NCBI GenBank assembly: GCA_016946835.1
Contig: JACVTC010000200.1
Location: forward strand, 1 to 64,000
Reading direction: 5' to 3'
Origin: Neocallimastix lanati (nom. inval.)
Taxonomy: Eukaryota > Neocallimastigomycota > Neocallimastigomycetes > Neocallimastigales > Neocallimastigaceae
Length of the DNA stretch: 64,000 nucleotides
The position numbers and the translations under genes were made by a program. The number at the start of each line of letters is the position of its first letter. Position 1 is the stretch's first letter. The notes below the pieces were generated by a model. That model was not told the origin of the DNA, ran no database searches, and saw only the letters and a list, made by a program, of their open reading frames with translations. Below, in pieces: positions 55,443-64,000 of this stretch.

Positions 55443-56390
55443 TTAATATCTGTAAGACTTCACAAGGGCATTATTATACTGAAGTAAGATAATTAATTTT
55501 GACTTCATAATGTTAATTATAATTTTAAGATACGAAATTATGATATTCATCACCATCGTTGCACACTTGCTAATTCCAAAATTAATCATATTAAATTTAG
55601 CCAATTCCTCTACCTTCTTAAGCATTTTTTTTAACTTAGTTCTTGACGGTGCACAGAGAACAATATCATCTGCAATGAGTCCATCACAACATCTAGATTG
55701 GCCTAAGCGAATTCCAAGATCTGAAAATCATTAAAAATGTTATTAATAAATAGATTGAAAAGAATTGGTGATAGTGGACAACCATGTCTAACTCCTTTCA
55801 TAATATTAAAAGATTCTAAATATTGATCATCAATTTTAACACTGGCTTTGGTAGTCAAATATAAATTTTTTATAAATTGATAACATTTATCTCTAATACC
55901 TAAAGCATAAAGCATCTAATTTATATAAAATATTATGTATTGGAACAGAATCATATATATTTTTCAAATCTAGAAAAGCAAGGTAAGTTTCTTTATTATC
56001 ATTTTTACGCTTTTGACAAATTTCTCGAATTGAAATAAATAAACTAACGCTTTCTTCTTTATTACGAAATCCAAATGGTTCTGGCCTAGTAAAATTATTT
56101 TTAAGTCCATATTTCGAAATTCTTTTGGAAACTATTTTCGAAATGAGTTTTATATCATTGTCAATCAGAGATACTTCGATAATTGTCACAATTTGATAGA
56201 ACATCTCCTTTTTTAGGAATAGATATAATACTTGCTTCGTTCCATGTGCTAGGAAATTCTCCATTCCAAATTCTAGAGTATATCTTCTGTAAACAATTTA
56301 AACCAGAAGCAGAATTATTTACTGAATTTTGGTCATTCGGAGGAACTAAAGCTTTGTAAAATTCAGTAGGAATTCTATTATATTTAGATA
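55443..56390 (-). mobile_element. LINE reverse-transcriptase relic
   Basis: Minus strand, right to left: FPSTWNEASIISIPKKGD, NYRGISLIDNDIKLISKIVS, ETYLAFLDLKNIYDSVPIHN (first RT aspartate block), GVRHGCPLSPILFNLFIN, then LIADDIVLCAPSRTKLKKML (the second aspartate block, here ADD) and NMINFGISKCATMV. This is the central ORF2 RT of a non-LTR element. Two frame changes and a stop break it (about 55710-55735 and 55900-55915, and again near 56205). No endonuclease, zinc domain or poly(A) tail is attached. Confidence 0.8.
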
Positions 56391-58720
56391 TTTTTTATAT
56401 TAAGATATATAATTAAAACTAATTTAAAATATTTATATAATTAATACTATATTTAGAAAAAGATTAAAATTATTTTATAAAATTAATAAAATTAAACAAT
56501 AATTTTAGCATTTAACAAAATTAAAATTAAAATTTATAATTAAAAAAATTTTAACAGAATTAAAAATTAAAATATTATTTAATTAGAAAAGAATTAAATT
56601 TATTTACTTTTCCTTTGAAAATTTTAATATTTCAAAAAATTATAATATTAAAAAATATAAATTTCAATTAATTTTAAGTATTTTTTTTAAAACTAAGATT
56701 TTATTGAAATTGTAATAATTTTTAATAAACAAAAAAAATATTAAGTTTAACATATTAATATTTTTAATAATTTATTTATATTAAGAAATATTTAAGAAAA
56801 ATATTTAATAAATGACTTTAAATATTGTTTTTCATATTTTTAATACAGATTCATAATTATATATTTGGATAAATACAATTTTGAATTAAATATTAAAGAT
56901 TTTTAATTAATTTTAATTAATAATGAATCAAGGTATAATTTAGTAGAAAATTAGAAAGGATTTATAAAAAAACACAATTTAATTATTTTAAAATAATTAA
57001 ATATTCAAGAATGTAAAAATTGAAAATTTAAAAATTGAATTTATTGGATTCGTTGGTGATGATGACTATATTGATGTATACTAACAAAATTATCAAGAAA
57101 TAATAATTAATCTTTAATTCTTAATTAAATATATATTTCCTTATAACATGTTCAAATATGTATAATATTTTCTATTATAACATTAAATAAAATAATTTAA
57201 AATAAATTAATTATTATAAAAAATATAAAAATTGCAATATACATATATAATTATTAGTCTTTAATAATTTAATAAAAATTATAATAAAATATTTAATTTT
57301 TTTCTAAATTAGGTGAATAAATTTTTATTTTGCTCATTTTTTAAATTTGTATTAAGTTCTTTTCGTTCATTATTTATTTTTTATTTTTATTATTACTTTA
57401 TTTTTGTTTTTTGAACTCTTTGAAAACTTATTTATTTAAATTTTCTAATCACTCTTCGTTAAATTTATTTTATTAATATATATATATACAAAATTTTGTT
57501 AGATATTTTATATTTATGAAACTTTAAGCGTATAAAAATGTTAAAGATAATTCATCCTTAACTCTTATCCATTTTAAAAAATTAAATTTTATAGAAGCTT
57601 TTTGCCTTGATTTAGATTACTAAAATAATATTTAAAATAAAACAAGAATGGCAATAATAATTATTTTTATATTACTAACTATATTAAATTTTTATTAATT
57701 TATAGTAGTAGTGGAATAATAAATATATTTTATAGAAATTTATTCTATTGAGAAATATGGATTAGAAATTAAATATTTCTTTCTTTTATATTAATACTAA
57801 TAAATTCAGAAAAATAAAAATTTCTGTTTTTATTTATTTTTATTGAACTAATATTAATGAAAAAAATTATTTATATTTACTTTTTTTAATAATACAATTA
57901 TTATTTATTAAAAATATTATGTATTCAAAATTATAAATTTAGATAAAAAGGTAACATAAAATTTAAAAGATAATAAAGCTTAGTCTAAATTAATTTCATT
58001 GATTTTTCTCAATTTTAATTTAAAGTATTACAAATTAAAAAAAATTTTCCATAATTTAGATATAGACCAATAAATATTTTATGAATTGAATCTATTATAT
58101 AATTAATTTTATTTTTTTTCATTTATATTATATTAAATGAATTTATGAACATATTAATAAAAATTATTTTTAATTAAGAATTAATGATATTATCATACTT
58201 TTTAATACAGTTTTATATATATTTATTTGAAATAAAGTATTATTTTTAAAATTGTATTAATTTATATTTATTTAATATTCTAAAAATAATTATAAATTTT
58301 AATAATTTAATTTAAAAATTCTAAAATATTTTAAATTACAAAATATATATACAATTTAATTTATTTTAAAATTAAAGATTAAAAATATTATAAAATTTAT
58401 TAAGTATAATTTTTAATTTTAAAATCTCTTATTTTCAATATAATTTAAACTGCAAAATTAATTTTTTTTCAAAATCTCAAGAAAAATAATATATTATATG
58501 AAAATATAATAAAAATGTCTTAAATGACAAAACCTAAACGAAGATCTTATTTTTATTTTTTTTATATAATTTATTTATATATTAATTTTTTATTAATATT
58601 TGTATAATAATTACAATTGTTTTTCGATCATTAATGTAAAATTTAAAAATTTATCAATAATTTCGAATGGAATTAGTACATTGTGATATTTTTTTTTGAA
58701 ATGAAAAAAAATATAATAGT
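56391..58720. other. Long AT-rich gene-free stretch
   Basis: No convincing gene. A 15-codon piece at 57038-57081 (EFIGFVGDDDYIDVY) is reminiscent of GT2 glycosyltransferases but stands alone. Confidence 0.6.
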
Positions 58721-59545
58721 TTATTGGTTTCTATATGTGAAATTTGCCAAAAAAGAATAAAAACAGGCCAATATAGCTTTCTTGTTTTTCTTGATCGTAA
58801 AAAATGTTATAATTTCAGTACAAATTTATAATATACTTAAAAAACTTATTAGTACTGATATTCTGGTAAAGTTTATTACTAATCTATATATTACTTTGAA
58901 AGTTTGTTCAAATTTTAATTTCAAACTTATAAAGGAATTTCCAATTCATCCTTGGTATTCGTCAAGGTCTTCCATTATCATTTAATTAATTAAATATATT
59001 AATTAATTAAATATATTTATCAATGAAATATCTATTAAATGCAATAGATATAGTGTGATAATTGAAGAAGAAAGTATTGGGATAGCTATTTATCCATTAT
59101 ATTGTTTTGTTGACATTTAAAAATACTCTCTTAAAAGCATTTTTAATAAAGCTAACAATTTGGATATCAAAAATAAAGTAACTTTTGAAATTAGTGAATG
59201 AGCAACTCTAATAATAAAATTTAAAAACTTTATAACTACGAGACATTACATAAATTCTACATTTAAGATAGTCGTGAATTATTTACTAATCATTAATCAA
59301 AATACATATCTTATAATACTTTTCAATGAATCATCAATTATAGGAAGAATTATTGTTAAGAGAAATTGTAAAACAAATTATATAGTTAATTCTTTTTTTA
59401 AATATTTTTCTAATAGGATTGTATATTAAGAATATTAGTATAAAACTAATATTCTTGTTTCTTTTTATTTAATTAATTCTTTACTATTCACCTTGACTAG
59501 GATAACTGAAAAAGTTAAAACTGCTTTTATTCAAGGTTTATTTTA
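58721..59545 (+). mobile_element. LINE reverse-transcriptase relic, old
   Basis: Plus strand. QANIAFLFFLIVKNVIISVQ corresponds to the first RT aspartate block, with the Asp lost. NILKKLISTDILVKFITNLY, FKLIKEFPIH, NKVTFEISECATL-like and RITEKVKTAFIQGLF pieces follow in LINE order. Many stops and frame changes, more decayed than the copy at 55443. Confidence 0.6.
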
Positions 59546-59735
59546 AATTTTTGAAATTAAAAAAAATTTTTTTAATTCATATATACATAAATAGACATAG
59601 TATTGTTAATAATAGTAATAGTATTGATAATAGAATTATTAATATTAGCAATAGTAAAAATAATATTATTATTACTAATAATGCAATGAATTGGTAAATT
59701 AATGAAAATCAGTTAATATAAGTAATTTATCAAAT
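59546..59735 (+). other. Asn-codon-rich stretch similar to 27275-27441
   Basis: AATAATAGTAATAG-type sequence reading Asn/Ser/Ile. It resembles the stretch near 27.3 kb, including the ACTAATAATG and GAATTG steps. May be internal sequence of an old element next to the LTR fragment at 59736. Confidence 0.35.
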
Positions 59736-59910
59736 AAGAGTATTATTATATTTAAATAAAATATATAAAAGAAATAAAACGTAACTTTAATAAAATAACT
59801 TATATACATTTATAATTATAAAAATATAAAATTAAAAATTGAATATTATATATAAAATGTTATATTAAAAATATATCTAATTATCTTAATAATTTTTTTG
59901 GTGTTTAATA
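59736..59910 (+). repeat. 5'-truncated LTR fragment, family C
   Basis: Matches about the last three quarters of the family-C LTR and ends GGTGTTTAATA. Several differences, so old. Confidence 0.8.
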
Positions 59911-59947
59911 CCAATAATATATATTTGTGTAACCTTAATAAAATAAC

Positions 59948-60216
59948 TGTTAGAGACGAAATCGTTACATACATTTATTTATATTATTAATTTATATCAA
60001 CCAATAATTAATCTCTAAATAAATTAAATAATGTTAACTAAGATATAAAAATATGAATTAAATTAATGTAAAATATCTCTTAGAAAAAATATATATATTC
60101 TTATAATAAAAATTATTAATAAACATTTTATAATATTACTCATAACATAAAATACTTTGTTATATTGTTTTTATTAATACAGTGTTTGTCTTAGATTTAT
60201 AAATTTGTTTTTCACA
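59948..60216 (+). repeat. Solo LTR, family A, with target duplication
   Basis: 269 bp, TGTTAGAGACGAAATCG...TTTTTCACA, with a perfect 5-bp duplication ATAAC on both sides (59943-59947, 60217-60221). The internal region was presumably lost by LTR-LTR recombination. Confidence 0.93.
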
Positions 60217-61149
60217 ATAACAATAAATAACTTAAACGATTAATTTCTTTAATAACAATTCCTTATCCATAAGAAACTATATTCTTTTTATTCTAAAAAA
60301 AAGATATATTAAGAAATATTAACAAATAAATGAAAATTTGATTTATTATTACTTTATTATTTATTATATTTAAAATTGGATTATAATATTTTTATTATTT
60401 TTTATTGTTAATTTTAAATTATTTCTTGAAGTAATTGATATATTAATTATTACTAATAAATTTACTATTAGATTTATTTTATTAGTAATTTAAATAATTT
60501 TAAAAAAATAAGAATATTAATTTTAAGTATATTTAAAAAAAAAATAAACTTTTAATATAAACATATTTATTATTTGCATTTATCGCAATTATTGTAATTT
60601 TTATTATGCAAGTAAATTAAAATAAAATTATTAAAATTAATTTTTCATTTCAATGTTATTATCAAATACATTCAAACAAATAAAAATAAATAAATAAAAT
60701 AAAGAATAAAAAATATTTATGTTTATTTTATTATTAGTATTAATTTTAAAATATTTCTATTTTGGTTTTAATTTTGCTATGAAAACTTTAGTATTATTTA
60801 AAATTTTCTAATTTTTAATATAATTACTTATTAATTATTTTGTTTAAATATTTTTTCTTTTATATTCTTAAATATATTTATTCAATTAACCAATGTTTAT
60901 TATTTTATAAAATTTATTTTGAATAATTAGTAATAATATATTAAATATATTTTATTTTAAATGAAATTAAATAAAAATATTTATATATTTAAAATAAATT
61001 TAAATAATGAAAGTTAAATCTGAATACTTTAAATTATATATTCATTTAATATAAGATATAACTTTTTAAAGTTAAAATCTCATTAAAAAATATATTACTT
61101 AATAAAATAATTAATAAAATAGTTTTTATTATTATTCAAATAATATTAG
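60217..61149. other. AT-rich spacer
   Basis: No features seen. Confidence 0.6.
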
Positions 61150-61388
61150 AATAAGAATAACTTTATTATGTAAAAATAAAGAATAATGTCAATATATACA
61201 ATTATACATTTTTGTGGTATTTATAGTTGACATAATATACGGCTTATTATTATTACCTATTATATATCTTACGCATATATATTAAAATATATAATATTAC
61301 TCCTTAAATTAATCTAATTATAAAACTTTATATTTATATTTCTAACATTCTCCCTCAACTCCAACTTTATCCAAAGTTAGAGTTGAAT
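61150..61388 (-). mobile_element. 3' LTR and internal 3' end of a family-B element
   Basis: Minus-strand LTR (about 61150-61347) followed on the right by the purine tract and the hairpin arms TCAACTCCAACTTT and AAAGTTAGAGTTGA (61355-61385), the same layout as at 52165-52203. The element is cut off to the right of the hairpin. The LTR is diverged, so old. Confidence 0.75.
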
Positions 61389-61881
61389 AGAAATATAAAA
61401 TATATGTTACAATAAAATATAATATTTTATTCTTAATACGATTATACAAAAAATAAATTAAAAAATAGACAAGTCATTTTTACTTTTAATAATGAATTTA
61501 ATAAATTATTTGTATGTTTGAAATTATTTAATCTTTTGTTAATGATAATATTTATAATGTATAAATATGTCAACTTAATTAATATTATTGCAAACTTTCC
61601 TGTATTTTTGATTTGTAATTTTAGCAATAACTATTAAAATAAATTATTAGCTATTATATATCAATGTATATAATAAATCAAAATCTAAGAATATTAAAAT
61701 TGATGGAATTTATAATAAATTATTCTATTCATTTAAACTAATTGGTAAATTAGCAATTTCATAATTGATTAGTTTTATTTTTTTTTATGTTAATTTTTTT
61801 TTGGCTAATTTTCTCTATTATGCTATTTTTTATTTATTTTTTTTTATTTCCAAAATAAATGATATTTTAAATAATTAGCTT
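61389..61881. other. AT-rich spacer
   Basis: A 61-codon open frame at 61442-61627 has no recognisable content and is likely chance. Confidence 0.6.
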
Positions 61882-61982
61882 AAAGGGTAAGTGTAACGAA
61901 ACTAGCCAATTAGTAATCATGGTTCAATGGTAAGTTATCACAACCATCGGGCTGAACCCTTAGGGTTCGACACTTACTCTTT
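61882..61982 (+). other. tRNA-like Pol III-type element inside a 13-bp hairpin
   Basis: Arms AAAGGGTAAGTGT (61882-61894) and ACACTTACTCTTT (61970-61982) pair over 13 bp with one G-U. Inside are TGGTTCAATGG (61920-61930), which fits the A box and matches eukaryotic tRNA-Gly D arms, and GGTTCGACAC (61964-61973), close to the B box. A normal cloverleaf cannot be drawn because the T stem fails and the spacing is off. Best seen as a tRNA-derived repeat or pseudo-tRNA. Confidence 0.4.
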
Positions 61983-63190
61983 CCAAATTTTAATAACTTT
62001 TTATTTACTATAACTAGAATATTAAAGAAATTACTAGTGTTTATCGGTTAAACAATTGAACCGATAAAACTAGAAAAATCTATTTTATTAATATTTTTTA
62101 TCATTTTTTATCTAAGATTCATTTTCTAGAAAGAAAACTTGTTTTCTTTAATTTTCTTTAATTTTCTTTAATTTTCTTTTATTTCTAATAATTACTACTA
62201 ACAACTGATAACTTAAAATAATTAATTTTCCTGAAAAACTATAAATAGGTGTAAAATTTCATAATAAAATATTTTTACTTGTGCTTTTATTAATTAATTT
62301 TAAAGTAATTTAAAATATTACAATAATTAATTAATAAAATAATAATTTACATTTTTACTAATAAAAAAACTTATTTTAATAAAACATATTTTGAATTACT
62401 TTAGTGTCGAGAACCTTTTGTGTGAAAAAACCTTAAGACAATCTTAAGTAACATTAAGATTTGTTACAGTAAGTATTTTATGGTATTCATTTTATTATTT
62501 CTTATTTCTCCCTAAAATCCAAAATTTTATAAAATGAATTTATATATTTGAATATTTTATAATCACAAAATTTGTATAATAATTATTTTAAATTAGTTAT
62601 TATCTAAACCCATTTAAAGCTTTATTTAGTTAAAGTATTATATTTTTTATGAGCCCATTTCATAGTAGGAATCACTATTCAATTATGTTTTTCTGAAATA
62701 TTTAAATTTTATTATTTTTAAAATTATTTTATATTAGAGTTCCGATATATAGTCCTTTTTGTCATTTCTTTTTATATAAATATATTATATTGATATGTAT
62801 AAATACACGCTAAAATAACTAAATTCTAAATACAGCTTTGTGCTAAAAAAAATGTTTAATATATGATTTCTTAAATCTTTGTATATTATTATATTTTATT
62901 TCACATATTCATAGGATGGAAATAGTATATTACATAGTATAATCTTTTATATATAAATATAGTACATTTCTTATAGACCATAGTTTATTTATTAAAATAT
63001 CAAACTATAAATTTAGTTATTAATGTAGAAAGATATTGTTTTAATATGTGTTTATCATGTTATTATAATTTTATGTAAATGTAAATATATTAATAAAAAC
63101 AATTTAAGTGGATGTTTTTTAAAGTAACATAATGAGTAATTTTTTATATATATAATATTTGTTATATTTCAAATTTTATCATATCAATAT
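61983..63190. other. AT-rich spacer with a TTTTCTTTAA repeat
   Basis: Four 10-bp units at about 62145-62184. No gene. The stretch 62400-62470 (TTAAGACAATCTTAA) is an imperfect inverted repeat without assignment. Confidence 0.6.
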
Positions 63191-64000
63191 TTTAACATAA
63201 ATCTTCTTTTATACAGATTTTGATAGTTTTAATATAATATTGATCATTATTTGATTCTTTGATAACATAATAATCACCATAGGAAGTATATTTGCATTTT
63301 CACATTGGTGTTTATCAATGTAGTCATTGAAACCAAGGACGTTAATGTTACATTTTTGATTTTCAGCTTTATTGAATATATTTATCTCCAAGAGCTGCTT
63401 TTTTTTTTAAAATTTTTTATATTTTCTTTTAATAAATCTTTCAGTTGATTTAGTATAAAAATGATTTTAATAAACAGAAATATTATAATAAATTTCAAAG
63501 TCAATAGTCCTATTGAATACTTTTTTTTATAAACGTTTACGATAACCCATGCTTTATTTGGAAAACTACGTCTACCTTTTAATGACTCGTAATTATAGTT
63601 TTTAAATTTAATTATAATTTTAACTCCTTTAGAATGTTTAAAATTATCTTTACTTAAAGATCTTTCAATAACTGGTTTATTTTCAAAAAATAATTTTCCG
63701 TTGTCTCCGAGCATTCTCTACTGAACTTTAATTTCATCACATTCAATTGTTTAAAATTTAAAAACATTATTATATTAATAATTAATAGTAAGAAATTAAT
63801 CAATATCAAAGAAAGCATCTCAATTATATTTTGTATAATTATTATAATAATAATAATGATACGCTTTTCCTTGATTTGATTATCTATACTTACTATTCTG
63901 TATAACCGTTCCTTCTTCTATTATATACATCAACAAAACCAATTTTTATATAATTACTAATTATACCTTCTAATTTTTCACCATTTATATCATTATTATA
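63191..64000 (-). pseudogene. GT92-type glycosyltransferase relic, runs off the window
   Basis: Read from the right edge on the minus strand: YNNDINGEKLEGIISNYIKI then GFVDVYN, TKYNWDAFFDIDEFL (the acidic DID metal site), RMLGDNGKLFFENKPVIERS, SKGVKIIIK, and later QKCNINVLGF with KHQCENANI. The order is that of GT92 enzymes. The text changes frame several times, and between GVKIIIK and QKCNINV about 150 bases do not fit the family. The N-terminus lies beyond 64000. Dead as read. The missing front would look like the start of the gene at 39238. Confidence 0.55.

Noticed and set aside
57038-57081. GT2 glycosyltransferase-like peptide EFIGFVGDDDYIDVY
   Set aside because: Only 15 codons, with no supporting sequence around it.
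61882-61982. Ordinary tRNA-Gly gene
   Set aside because: The D arm resembles tRNA-Gly but the T stem does not pair and the terminal stem is 13 bp; kept only as tRNA-like.
1-64000. CRISPR array, bacterial operons, origins or ribosome-binding sites
   Set aside because: Introns, LTR elements and LINEs show a eukaryotic genome; the spaced palindromes in LTR leaders have no unique spacers of equal length.

Overview
The window looks like nuclear DNA of an anaerobic gut fungus (Neocallimastigomycota). The reasons are the extreme AT richness, long A/T homopolymers, short GT...AG introns of about 70-190 bp, a giant GYY-repeat cysteine-rich surface protein resembling anaerobic-fungal scaffoldins, and families typical of that phylum. 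The lineage call is inference; no species is claimed.

Layout. 1-7.1 kb holds the 3' part of a very large secreted repeat protein with a Thr-rich stalk and a GPI-type tail. 7.1-14.1 kb is a gene-poor stretch with copia debris, a stump of an ABCA-type ABC transporter (11.4-12.2 kb) and TTTA-type simple repeats. 14.1-26.8 kb carries two Ty1/copia elements: one that looks whole and very young (14145-20596, plus strand) and an older broken one (20734-26753, minus strand). 28.6-29.7 kb is a frame-broken putative rhamnosyltransferase, and 31 kb a FLYWCH/MULE transposase relic. 32.8-35.2 kb is an apparently intact eight-exon UDP-glucose 6-dehydrogenase. 38.3-39.2 kb is a broken glycosyltransferase that joins a GT92-like front to a GT8-like back. 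40.5-41.8 kb is a LINE 3' end. 43.0-44.8 kb is a second, smaller scaffoldin-like repeat gene with three exons. 46.5-52.6 kb is a nest of LTR-element pieces around a complete 3.7-kb non-autonomous LTR element whose gag-pol has been replaced by a BAR-domain gene segment. 53.0-54.3 kb is a five-exon SGNH/GDSL (CE16-like) hydrolase. LINE relics lie at 55.4 and 58.7 kb, solo LTRs at 59.9 and 61.2 kb, a tRNA-like hairpin at 61.9 kb, and a broken GT92 gene runs off the right end.

The genes fit a cell-surface/polysaccharide theme: two scaffoldin-like secreted proteins, a carbohydrate-esterase-like hydrolase, a sugar-nucleotide enzyme and three decayed glycosyltransferases. This is context only; they are far apart and not an operon.

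The most unusual signals are in the LTR elements. Three families (called A, B and C here) share a primer-binding site complementary to the 5' half of tRNA-Lys(CUU), carry arrays of short near-palindromes in their leaders, and place a strong hairpin directly before the polypurine tract, although the hairpin sequences differ between families. Family B has taken up host coding sequence as cargo and was mobile recently (LTRs about one mismatch apart, perfect target duplication).
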